A stretch of DNA of 13,685 nt from Hyphomicrobiales bacterium (GTDB taxonomy: Bacteria > Pseudomonadota > Alphaproteobacteria > Rhizobiales > Aestuariivirgaceae): the NCBI GenBank assembly GCA_025356765.1, contig JANXRO010000060.1:1-13685 (forward strand), given 5' to 3'. The position numbers were made by a program, and so were the translations under genes. How positions within the stretch are numbered: position 1 is the stretch's first letter; every line of letters starts with the position of its first letter. Positions 6,036-12,936 of this stretch are shown in pieces. The notes below the pieces were generated by a model, which searched no databases, was not told the origin of the DNA, and saw only the letters and a list, made by a program, of their open reading frames with translations.

Positions 6036-7655
6036 ATGCGGATGGATTTTAAGCAATTCTTTGAACCACGTTTTTGGGCCCTGATTTTGGCGTTGGTGAT
6101 CAGCGTTTTGATGTTGCCCGCCCAAAGCATGATGCCCAATTATCCCAAACTTATGGCTTTGGTGTTTGGGCTCGCCGTTGGTTTAAGCTTGCTTGGCATT
6201 TATGATTTGGTCCAAACGCGCCATGCCATTTTGCGCAACTATCCCATCATCGGCCACCTGCGGTTTTTCTTTGAAAAAATTCGCCCCGAAATGCGGCAAT
6301 ATTTTTTTGAGGGTGACACAGACGGAAGGCCCTTCCCGCGTGAACGCCGCGCCATTGTTTATCAACGTGCCAAACGCCAGCTTGATAAAAAGCCTTTTGG
6401 CACGCAAGGCGATGTTTATGCTGAGGGCCATGAATGGATGTTGCATTCCATAAGCCCTGCCCCCCTGACACGCGAACCCTTTCGCGTAACAATTGGCGGC
6501 CCCCAATGCACCAAGCCTTACAACGCTTCAATTTTGAATATCTCTGCCATGAGCTATGGCGCACTTTCGGCCAACGCAATTCGCGCCTTAAATATCGGCG
6601 CAAAAAGCGGTGGCTTTGCCCATGATACGGGCGAAGGTTCCATCAGCCCCTATCACCGCGAAGGCGGCGGCGATTTGATTTGGGAAATTGGATCAGGCTA
6701 TTTTGGCTGTCGCAACGCTGATGGCACATTTGCGCCAGAAAAATTTGCGGCGGCGGCGATTGATCCGCAAATCAAAATGATTGAAATAAAAATTAGCCAA
6801 GGGGCCAAGCCGGGCCACGGCGGGGTTTTGCCCGGCGCTAAAGTGACTGCTGAAATTGCAGCAATTCGTGGCGTTGAAGTGGGCAAGGATTGCATTTCCC
6901 CTTCAGCCCATTCTGCCTTTTCAACGCCCAAAGAACTTGTGTTGTTCATTGACACATTGCGCAAATTATCGGGCGGAAAGCCCACCGGCTTTAAACTTTG
7001 CATTGGCTATAAACATGAATTCTTGAGCATTGTGAAAGCAATGTTGGAACTTAAATCGGCACCAGATTTTATTGTGATTGATGGCAAGGAAGGCGGCACG
7101 GGTGCTGCCCCCGCAGAATTTATCGACAACATTGGCATGCCGCTGCGCGATGGTTTGGCCTTCGTGCATTCAGCCTTGTTGGGTGCTGGATTGCGCGACC
7201 AAATTAAACTGGGTTGTGCCGGAAAAATTATAACTGGTTTTGATATGGCCAGAGCTTTTGCCTTGGGCGCTGATTGGTGCAACGTGGCGCGCGGCTTCAT
7301 GTTCGCGGTTGGGTGCATTCAAGCCCAAACCTGCCACACCGGCCATTGCCCCACGGGCGTTACAACCCAAGACCCACTGCGCCAACGCGCCCTTGTTGTG
7401 GCAAGCAAGGCCGAACGCGTGACCAATTTTCAACGTGAAACAATAAAAAGCCTTGCAGAAATGTTAGCCGCGGCGGGCATGACACAACCCACGGAGTTAA
7501 AACCCGAACACCTTTCAAGGCGTGTGGGCGATGGCCGCATTTTAACTTTGGCAGATCAATTTACATTTTTAGAACCGGGCATTTTGCTGACCAAAAACGC
7601 ACCGGAAGATTTTGCAACACTTTGGGAAAATGCCAACAGCAATCAGTTTGGCTAA
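6036..7655 (+). CDS. Membrane-anchored FMN-binding glutamate-synthase-family protein (single central domain)
   Basis: The 539 residues contain two hydrophobic segments at about 12-29 and 38-58, then a cytoplasmic glutamate-synthase central domain (Glu_synthase family). Motifs include GEGSISPYH near 200, ISQGAKPGHGGVLPG near 253-267, SPSAHSAF near 288-295 and GKEGGTGAAP near 350-359, which line the FMN barrel. Cys427, Cys433 and Cys438 form CX5CX4C, the 3Fe-4S ligand pattern of glutamate synthase. The N-terminal glutamine amidotransferase domain and the C-terminal beta-helix of GltB are absent, so it cannot release ammonia from glutamine by itself. Its real reaction is unknown; an FMN/FeS oxidoreductase using 2-oxoglutarate or another substrate is possible. 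Starts at GTG 6033, ATG 6036 or ATG 6042 are all in frame; ATG 6036 is chosen. The gene follows the Mo-hydroxylase operon and ends 3 bp from the convergent transglycosylase gene. Confidence 0.88.
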   Translation: MRMDFKQFFEPRFWALILALVISVLMLPAQSMMPNYPKLMALVFGLAVGLSLLGIYDLVQTRHAILRNYPIIGHLRFFFEKIRPEMRQYFFEGDTDGRPFPRERRAIVYQRAKRQLDKKPFGTQGDVYAEGHEWMLHSISPAPLTREPFRVTIGGPQCTKPYNASILNISAMSYGALSANAIRALNIGAKSGGFAHDTGEGSISPYHREGGGDLIWEIGSGYFGCRNADGTFAPEKFAAAAIDPQIKMIEIKISQGAKPGHGGVLPGAKVTAEIAAIRGVEVGKDCISPSAHSAFSTPKELVLFIDTLRKLSGGKPTGFKLCIGYKHEFLSIVKAMLELKSAPDFIVIDGKEGGTGAAPAEFIDNIGMPLRDGLAFVHSALLGAGLRDQIKLGCAGKIITGFDMARAFALGADWCNVARGFMFAVGCIQAQTCHTGHCPTGVTTQDPLRQRALVVASKAERVTNFQRETIKSLAEMLAAAGMTQPTELKPEHLSRRVGDGRILTLADQFTFLEPGILLTKNAPEDFATLWENANSNQFG

Positions 7656-7658
7656 AGC

Positions 7659-8447
7659 CTATTCACCATCAATCTGCTTGCCGATGATGGCAATCGCTTG
7701 TTCATAAACACTGGCAGCATTCCACCCTTGAATGGCGCGGAAATTAGGCTCTCCGGGTTGATAGCCAGCACCGGCCCGCCAGCCATGGCCTTTGAGAAAG
7801 TTTGCAGTGGATGCCAAAGCATCACCTTTGGAATTTAAGTTGCTGCCCACGCCATAAGCGAAAATGTTGGAAGGTAAGAACTGGGTTTGCCCCACTTCGC
7901 CATGCATGGCACCGATGGATGATGACGACAAAACGCCCTTATCAACCAGTTTCAATGCCGATATCAGTTGCTGGGTGAAATAGTCATGCCGCCGGCAATC
8001 ATAAGCCAAGGTGGCAACGGCGGAAATTGTGTTTTGTTTTCCTGTCACCGCGCCAAACGCCGTTTCCATGCCCCAGATCGCAATTAACGGCCCAGCAGGC
8101 ACACCATATCGCGCTTTTAACGAAGCGAACAAAGCCGCGTTGGCTGCCTTTTTTGCGCGGCCTTGCGCCACAATGGTGCTGGCCCCGCGCACGCGCATGA
8201 ATTCAGAGAGAGATAAATGAAAGCTTTTCTGGTGGCGATCAGCATAGATTGTGCCGGTGGCATAATGCGTGCCAGCAAGTGCTGACAAGCCCCGTGAACC
8301 AACACCGCTGGCCTTAGCTTGCGGGCCAAAACTGGCTTTCCACGCTTCAAAACCGCCAGCATCATTTCCACAAGTGCCTGCGGCTTCTGCTTGGGCAGCA
8401 CCCAACACTATTGCTGCCACAAACATCAATTTTTTAAACACGCCCAT
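7659..8447 (-). CDS. Lytic murein transglycosylase, MltB-like (SLT_2 family)
   Basis: This 262-residue protein has a signal peptide: basic VFKK, a hydrophobic stretch, and probable cleavage around residues 20-23 (AEAA). It should act in the periplasm, where the family cleaves the MurNAc-GlcNAc bond of peptidoglycan and forms 1,6-anhydro ends. The catalytic glutamate is Glu128 in IWGMETAFG. GEVGQTQFLPSN at 183-194 is the second family signature. It is short compared with E. coli MltB and has no C-terminal peptidoglycan-binding domain, which is common in alphaproteobacteria. The ATG at 8447 is preferred over the in-frame start at 8567 because AGGGGAGA lies 5 nt upstream and the signal peptide begins there. 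Its 3' end meets the glutamate-synthase-like gene tail to tail with 3 bp between. Cys26 and Cys151 might form a disulfide. Confidence 0.9.
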   Translation of the reverse strand: MGVFKKLMFVAAIVLGAAQAEAAGTCGNDAGGFEAWKASFGPQAKASGVGSRGLSALAGTHYATGTIYADRHQKSFHLSLSEFMRVRGASTIVAQGRAKKAANAALFASLKARYGVPAGPLIAIWGMETAFGAVTGKQNTISAVATLAYDCRRHDYFTQQLISALKLVDKGVLSSSSIGAMHGEVGQTQFLPSNIFAYGVGSNLNSKGDALASTANFLKGHGWRAGAGYQPGEPNFRAIQGWNAASVYEQAIAIIGKQIDGE

Positions 8448-8510
8448 TGCCGTCTCCCCTGCTAGGGTCTGAAACTGCAACTGTTCGTAAAAATGGTCAA
8501 CATCAACCTC

Positions 8511-8539
8511 TTGCAAGTTCGTTCGGAATTGGCTATTTT
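8511..8539 (+). promoter_or_regulatory. Candidate sigma70-type promoter of fpr
   Basis: TTGCAA (8511-8516) and TATTTT (8534-8539) are separated by exactly 17 bp, upstream of the fpr start at 8560. Transcription would begin near 8546, giving a leader of only about 14 nt, which agrees with the weak ribosome site before the ATG. Repeated TTCGTTC elements overlap the spacer and the start region. Confidence 0.5.
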
Positions 8540-8558
8540 CGTTCTTTATAACGAACGA
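8518..8558. repeat. Three TTCGTTC half-sites over the fpr promoter (candidate operator array)
   Basis: TTCGTTC occurs at 8518-8524 and again at 8538-8544, exactly 20 bp apart, about two helical turns. An inverted copy, GAACGA, follows at 8553-8558, and GTTCGTT at 8517-8523 is the reverse complement of AACGAAC at 8551-8557. One copy lies in the promoter spacer, one just downstream of the -10 and one around the transcription start. This arrangement suits a dimeric or multimeric regulator of fpr. The regulator is not in the window. Confidence 0.45.
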
Positions 8559-8559
8559 G

Positions 8560-9348
8560 ATGAACATGACTGTGAATTCTGCTGGTCTTTTTGCCGAACG
8601 CGTAACCGATGTTCAGCATTACACCGATCGATTGTTTCGCTTCCGCATTACCAGGCCGCAAGCTTTGCGCTTCAGGTCTGGTGAATTTGTCATGCTTGGC
8701 CTGCCTCAAGATGGCAAGCCCTTGTTGCGTGCCTATTCAATCGCCAGCCCCGCTTGGGATGAGAGTTTAGAATTTTTCTCAATCAAAGTGCCGGGCGGGC
8801 CGCTGACCGAAAAATTGCAAAATATTAAGCCTGGTGATGAAATTTGGTTGAAGCCAAAAACCACAGGCACTTTGGTCAATGACGCATTGCTTCCCGGCCA
8901 ACGCCTGTTCATGCTTTCAACTGGCACAGGCATTGCGCCTTTTGTATCGATCATCCGCGATCCCGAAAGCTATGAGAAATTTCAAACGCTTTATTTAACC
9001 CACACCTGCCGCACGGTGGATGAATTGAAATATGGTTTTGACTCCGTCGCCGCCGCAAAAGATGATCCACTGGTGGGCGAAGAGGCAACGCAGCGCTTGT
9101 TCCATTTTGCTTCCACAACGCGCGAACCCAGTGCCCATCAAGGGCGCATCACGTCGCTTATCCAAAGCGGTGAATTCTTCCGTACACTGAACATTGAAGA
9201 ATTGAACCCCGAACATGATCGCATTATGATGTGTGGTTCAATGCACATGATCCAAGATGTAAAAGCCATGTTGGAACCCAAAGGCTTTGTGGAAGGATCA
9301 AATTCTAATCCGGGAAGCTTCGTGGTGGAACGCGCTTTCGTCGGATAG
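8560..9348 (+). CDS. fpr: Ferredoxin--NADP(+) reductase, bacterial subclass
   Basis: The 262-residue length is typical of bacterial-type FNR. The flavin motif RAYSIAS is at 57-63, and the NADP-binding STGTGIAPFVS is at 120-130. The C-terminal FVVERAFVG tail is characteristic of the subclass found in Rhodobacter and pseudomonads. The enzyme exchanges electrons between NADPH and ferredoxin or flavodoxin in the cytoplasm through FAD, and commonly supports oxidative stress defence and iron-sulfur enzymes. Either ATG 8560 or ATG 8566 could be the start; neither has a strong Shine-Dalgarno. It is transcribed divergently from the transglycosylase gene, from a promoter packed with TTCGTTC repeats. 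A sterol-desaturase-type oxygenase follows 91 bp downstream and might receive electrons from this system, but that link is only inference from proximity. Confidence 0.93.
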   Translation: MNMTVNSAGLFAERVTDVQHYTDRLFRFRITRPQALRFRSGEFVMLGLPQDGKPLLRAYSIASPAWDESLEFFSIKVPGGPLTEKLQNIKPGDEIWLKPKTTGTLVNDALLPGQRLFMLSTGTGIAPFVSIIRDPESYEKFQTLYLTHTCRTVDELKYGFDSVAAAKDDPLVGEEATQRLFHFASTTREPSAHQGRITSLIQSGEFFRTLNIEELNPEHDRIMMCGSMHMIQDVKAMLEPKGFVEGSNSNPGSFVVERAFVG

Positions 9349-9374
9349 TTTCTAGCTGGCCGCTTTCTAAAAAC

Positions 9375-9404
9375 TTGCCTCTTGCAACCCCGTGGTGATA
9401 GAAT
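9375..9404 (+). promoter_or_regulatory. Candidate promoter of the fatty acid hydroxylase family gene
   Basis: TTGCCT (9375-9380), an 18-bp spacer and TAGAAT (9399-9404) lie in the 91-bp gap after fpr. Predicted transcription would start near 9411, leaving a leader of roughly 30 nt with TGAGG just before the start codons. An inverted repeat CCGTGG (9390-9395) / CCACGG (9409-9414) spans the -10 region; with no T-run it looks more like a binding site than a terminator. Confidence 0.35.
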
Positions 9405-9439
9405 AATCCCACGGACGGCAGGCGCTTTAAAATGAGGCA

Positions 9440-10060
9440 ATGATGACGTCATATTTTTCGCACGTTATGAGTTATATGGGCCATGGATCTCGCACATGGG
9501 CCAACGCACTTGTTTCGCCCAAAATGTCTCGATCATTATTTTTTCTCGATTTCTATGTCTACCCCATCATCATTGTGCTCAGCTTGGGTCTGGCTGCGCT
9601 TGTCACATCTCTCCCGCTCATCATCGCAGAATTTATGGTGGGATTGGTGATCTGGACTTTTGCTGAATATCTGCTGCACCGATTTGTGCTGCATTCATGG
9701 CCATATTTTGCCGACATTCATTTGGCCCACCATGCCGATGCACAAGACATGATTGGCACACCTACCATATTTTCAGTGTTGTTTTTCTATGGCGGCATTT
9801 ACGTGCCACTGTGGTGGCTACTGGGTTCTGCTGTTGCGCTGCCAAGTTTTGCGGGTTTCATCACAGGCTATTTGGCTTTTGCCGCGGTTCATTTTTTAGT
9901 TCACCACAGCAATGGAACGAACAAGATTTTGCGCAGCTGGAAGAAAATGCACGCCATCCATCACCACAGCAAAATGGGCAAAAACTACGGCGTTCTTACC
10001 GATTTTTGGGACCGTGTTTTTGGAACCTATTCACCCACAATAATCAGACGCGCTGATTGA
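9440..10060 (+). CDS. Fatty acid hydroxylase / sterol desaturase family membrane protein
   Basis: This 206-residue integral membrane protein has four hydrophobic segments (about 38-56, 60-78, 108-130 and 134-152). Four histidine boxes hold the diiron centre: H80xxxxH85, H94xxHH98, H151xxxHH156 and H171xxHH175. NYGVLTDFWDRVFGTY at 182-197 is the usual closing motif. Members use O2 and electrons to hydroxylate or desaturate lipid acyl chains, sterols or carotenoids. The substrate cannot be assigned; the small size resembles bacterial lipid or carotenoid hydroxylases. ATG 9440 and ATG 9443 are adjacent; TGAGG at 9433-9437 is better spaced for 9443. It lies behind fpr and converges with the receptor-like gene, 6 bp from its end. 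No cytochrome b5 domain is fused, so electrons must come from a separate carrier. Confidence 0.88.
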   Translation: MMTSYFSHVMSYMGHGSRTWANALVSPKMSRSLFFLDFYVYPIIIVLSLGLAALVTSLPLIIAEFMVGLVIWTFAEYLLHRFVLHSWPYFADIHLAHHADAQDMIGTPTIFSVLFFYGGIYVPLWWLLGSAVALPSFAGFITGYLAFAAVHFLVHHSNGTNKILRSWKKMHAIHHHSKMGKNYGVLTDFWDRVFGTYSPTIIRRAD

Positions 10061-10066
10061 AATTCA

Positions 10067-11176
10067 TCACGGCACCGCGACCATTGGGGTGGGAGAAAAC
10101 CACTTGATATAAAGCGCGTCATAGGTTCCATCTTCACGCAATTTCAGCAATGCTTCGTTCACGGGCTTACGTAGTTCAGACCCGCGCGGAAACAAAATGC
10201 CATAATTTTCTTTGCGCAATAATCCCCCAACCAAGCGGGCCTTGTTGGCACCTTTGTTGGCAACATAATAGAGCAGCACTGGCGCATCAAACACCACAGC
10301 ATCCAATTGCCGATTATCGAGCGCTGCGAATGCATCTTCGATTTTTGCAAATTCTGTGGGTGCCAAATTCATGCTTTGCAAAAAGCTTGCGGCGGTGCTT
10401 CCGGTTGTTGTTCCAACTTTGCGGCCGCGCAAATCATCTGGCCCGTTGATGTCACCCCTGAGAGATTGAACGGTGAGATTTGATGTGATGGCAGCGGTGA
10501 AATACGATACGAAAATAACACTGGTTAAAATCAAAATCGTCGATAAAAATCGCCCCCAACCCGAAATCAACGGGTCTGGCTGTTGGCCGGTGGCAGCGCC
10601 CGTGGCCCACCACATGGCGTGAAAAATTCCTGGAAAATAATTTCGGGGGAACATGTGATTGTCGCGATCACGCTCTAAAAACCAGGCGATATGAGCTGGG
10701 ATAATAACCAATGCGGCAAGCAAGCCCAACAAAAACGGCATGCCGCCCGTTGTGAAAACACTGAAAATTTGCGCCAGATTAAAGCTGTTTGAAGCTTCAT
10801 TGCGCACCATTATTTGCAAGCCTGAATCAAACATGGGTTGAGAGAAATCAAATTCCTGTTCGCGCTGGGCTGTGACAGAAATTGCTGCGATGGCAACATC
10901 GCCCTCGCCAGCCTTCATGCCGCCCAAAATTTCTTTGATGTTTTGTTTTTCAACAAAATGAAAATTTAAATTGGCCTGTTTGGCAATGGCGTCCCACAGA
11001 TCCACTGAAAAGCCCGAATATTTATCATTGTCTTTCGTCACAAAGGGCGCAACCACGCGCGTGATGACACGCAAATCCACTGAAGGATTTGCTGCTGGCA
11101 CGGCTGCAGTTTGTGCGCATGCCAAAGACACAGAAAATACCATCGCCACGAACAACGCCAAAAATTTCGAAAGCAT
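10067..11176 (-). CDS. Prokaryotic ionotropic glutamate receptor homologue (ligand-gated channel)
   Basis: The 369 residues run in the order signal peptide (1-21, ACA|Q), S1 lobe (33-130), M1 helix (147-167), re-entrant pore segment (182-202), M3 helix (207-230) and S2 lobe (242-360), with no M4 helix. This is the layout of GluR0-type channels. Binding residues of animal receptors are kept: Arg105 in TAQREQEFDFSQP (GluA2 Arg485), Gly259-Ser260-Thr261 (GluA2 GST 653-655) and Asp297 (the NMDA-receptor aspartate that holds the amino group). The pore tip is ATGQQPDP rather than TVGYG, and M3 ends in FTAAITSNLTV, which aligns without gaps with the SYTANLAAFLTV region. Automated labels would probably call it an ABC transporter binding protein, but helices between the lobes argue against that. 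AAGGAGA precedes the ATG by 4 nt. It lies 89 bp downstream of hutU. The ligand is probably an amino acid; ion selectivity is untested. Confidence 0.85.
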   Translation of the reverse strand: MLSKFLALFVAMVFSVSLACAQTAAVPAANPSVDLRVITRVVAPFVTKDNDKYSGFSVDLWDAIAKQANLNFHFVEKQNIKEILGGMKAGEGDVAIAAISVTAQREQEFDFSQPMFDSGLQIMVRNEASNSFNLAQIFSVFTTGGMPFLLGLLAALVIIPAHIAWFLERDRDNHMFPRNYFPGIFHAMWWATGAATGQQPDPLISGWGRFLSTILILTSVIFVSYFTAAITSNLTVQSLRGDINGPDDLRGRKVGTTTGSTAASFLQSMNLAPTEFAKIEDAFAALDNRQLDAVVFDAPVLLYYVANKGANKARLVGGLLRKENYGILFPRGSELRKPVNEALLKLREDGTYDALYIKWFSPTPMVAVP

Positions 11177-11221
11177 TCAGTCTCCTTGCAGGCAACAACT
11201 ACAGATTGCTCATAAAGACTT

Positions 11222-11251
11222 ATTCTATTAATCGACGCGAACGTGCAACAA
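11222..11251 (-). promoter_or_regulatory. Possible promoter of the glutamate-receptor-like gene
   Basis: On the minus strand TTGTTG (11246-11251) and TAGAAT (11222-11227) are 18 bp apart, within the 89-bp gap after hutU. Transcription would start near 11215, about 38 nt before the ATG. The receptor could thus be made independently of hut mRNA. There is no convincing terminator between hutU and this gene, so read-through is also possible. Confidence 0.3.
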
Positions 11252-11265
11252 TTATCATTGGCGCA

Positions 11266-12936
11266 TTAAACCAAAATTCCCGGCAAGTTGAGGTTGTTTT
11301 CCTTGGCGCAATCAATTGCTGTTTCATAGCCAGCATCAGCATGCCGCATAACGCCTGTGGCCGGATCATTCCACAACACGCGCGCAATGCGCCGCGCCGC
11401 GTCATCTGTTCCATCAGCACAAATCACCATGCCCGAATGTTGCGAATAGCCCATGCCAACACCACCACCATGATGCAGCGACACCCATGTGGCACCAGAC
11501 GCTGTGTTGAGAAGCGCGTTCAACAACGGCCAATCAGATACTGCATCAGAACCATCTTTCATCGCTTCAGTTTCTCGGTTGGGTGAAGCAACGGAACCTG
11601 AATCCAAATGATCACGCCCAATCACCACGGGTGCTTTCAATTCACCCGTTCGCACCATTTCATTAAATGCCAAGCCTAAGCGATGGCGCTGGCCAAGGCC
11701 AACCCAGCAGATGCGGGCTGGAAGACCCTGAAATGAAATTCGCTCGCGCGCCATATCAAGCCATTTATGCAAATGAGCATCATCAGGGATCAACTCTTTC
11801 ACTTTTGCGTCTGTGCGATAAATATCTTCGGGGTCCCCAGATAAAGCGCACCAGCGAAACGGCCCGATGCCACGGCAAAACAGCGGGCGAATATAGGCCG
11901 GAACAAAGCCCGGAAAGGCAAAGGCATTTTCCAAGCCTTCGTCTTTGGCCACTTGCCTGATGTTGTTGCCATAATCCAAAGTGGGTATGCCCCGGTTCCA
12001 AAATTCCACCATGGCCGCCACATGCTCTTTCATTGAAACACGCGCGGCGTGTTCAACGGCCTTCGGGTCACTCTCCCGCTTTGCCCGCCATTCAGCAAGG
12101 CTCCAGCCCTTTGGCAAATATCCATTCAACGGATCATGGGCCGAGGTTTGATCTGTCACAATATCAGGCCGAACACCGCGGCGCACAAGTTCAGGAAAAA
12201 CATCAGCGGCATTGCCCAGCAGGCCAACTGATTTTGCTTCACCGGCTTTTGTCCACTTTTCAATCATGGCCAAAGCTTCATCGAGTGATGTGGCTTTTTC
12301 ATCCACATAACGCGTGCGCTTTCTAAAATCGATGCGGGTTTCATCACATTCAACAGCCAGGCAACACGCACCCGCCATCACCGCGGCCAAAGGCTGTGCG
12401 CCGCCCATGCCGCCAAGGCCGCCCGTGAGAATCCATTTGCCTTTCAGGCTGCCGTTATAATGTTGACGGCCCGCTTCAACAAAGGTTTCATAGGTGCCTT
12501 GCACAATGCCTTGTGTGCCGATGTAGATCCATGAACCCGCCGTCATCTGGCCATACATGGCCAAGCCTTTTTTATCGAGCTCGTGAAAGTGATCCCACGT
12601 TGCCCATTTTGGAACCAGGTTCGAATTGGCAATCAAAACCCGTGGCGCATCCTTATGTGTTTTAAAAACGCCAACGGGCTTTCCTGATTGCACCAGCAAA
12701 GTTTCATCATCTTCCAAGGCGCGAAGCGATGCCACGATTTTATCAAAATCAGCCCATGTGCGCGCCGCCCGGCCAATGCCGCCATAGACCACAAGTTCAT
12801 GCGGATTTTCAGCCACATCTGGGTGAAGATTATTCATCAACATGCGAAGCGGCGCTTCTGTCAGCCAAGATTTTGCGCTGAGCGCTGTGCCCGTTGCGGG
12901 ATAGATATCACGAAGATTATGGCGTGGATTGTTCAT
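11266..12936 (-). CDS. hutU: Urocanate hydratase (urocanase)
   Basis: The 556-residue protein matches the family length (about 555-560). It catalyses the second step of histidine degradation, urocanate plus water to 4-imidazolone-5-propionate, using tightly bound NAD+ as an electrophile, in the cytoplasm. The N-terminus MNNPRHN and the block KSWLTEAPLRMLMNNL at 22-37 are highly conserved. The NAD-binding GGLGGMGGAQPLA is at 172-184, and GLPARICW contains Cys410, the position of the reactive cysteine in the Pseudomonas putida enzyme. The sequence is complete with no frameshift. The ATG overlaps the hutG stop by 4 bp (ATGA), so the two are co-translated. Neighbouring hut genes (hutH, hutI, hutF, regulator) must lie beyond the right edge or elsewhere. 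Confidence 0.97.
   Translation of the reverse strand: MNNPRHNLRDIYPATGTALSAKSWLTEAPLRMLMNNLHPDVAENPHELVVYGGIGRAARTWADFDKIVASLRALEDDETLLVQSGKPVGVFKTHKDAPRVLIANSNLVPKWATWDHFHELDKKGLAMYGQMTAGSWIYIGTQGIVQGTYETFVEAGRQHYNGSLKGKWILTGGLGGMGGAQPLAAVMAGACCLAVECDETRIDFRKRTRYVDEKATSLDEALAMIEKWTKAGEAKSVGLLGNAADVFPELVRRGVRPDIVTDQTSAHDPLNGYLPKGWSLAEWRAKRESDPKAVEHAARVSMKEHVAAMVEFWNRGIPTLDYGNNIRQVAKDEGLENAFAFPGFVPAYIRPLFCRGIGPFRWCALSGDPEDIYRTDAKVKELIPDDAHLHKWLDMARERISFQGLPARICWVGLGQRHRLGLAFNEMVRTGELKAPVVIGRDHLDSGSVASPNRETEAMKDGSDAVSDWPLLNALLNTASGATWVSLHHGGGVGMGYSQHSGMVICADGTDDAARRIARVLWNDPATGVMRHADAGYETAIDCAKENNLNLPGILV

Noticed and set aside
9390..9414. Intrinsic terminator after fpr
   Set aside because: The 6-bp stem has a 13-nt loop and no downstream T-run.
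10067..11176. Plain periplasmic amino-acid-binding protein of an ABC transporter
   Set aside because: Two hydrophobic helices and an intervening pore-like segment interrupt the two lobes, and no permease or ATPase gene is adjacent.
11089..11586. 165-residue open frame on the plus strand
   Set aside because: It overlaps the antisense of the conserved 3' end of hutU and the 5' end of the receptor gene; no motif or plausible start signal supports it.
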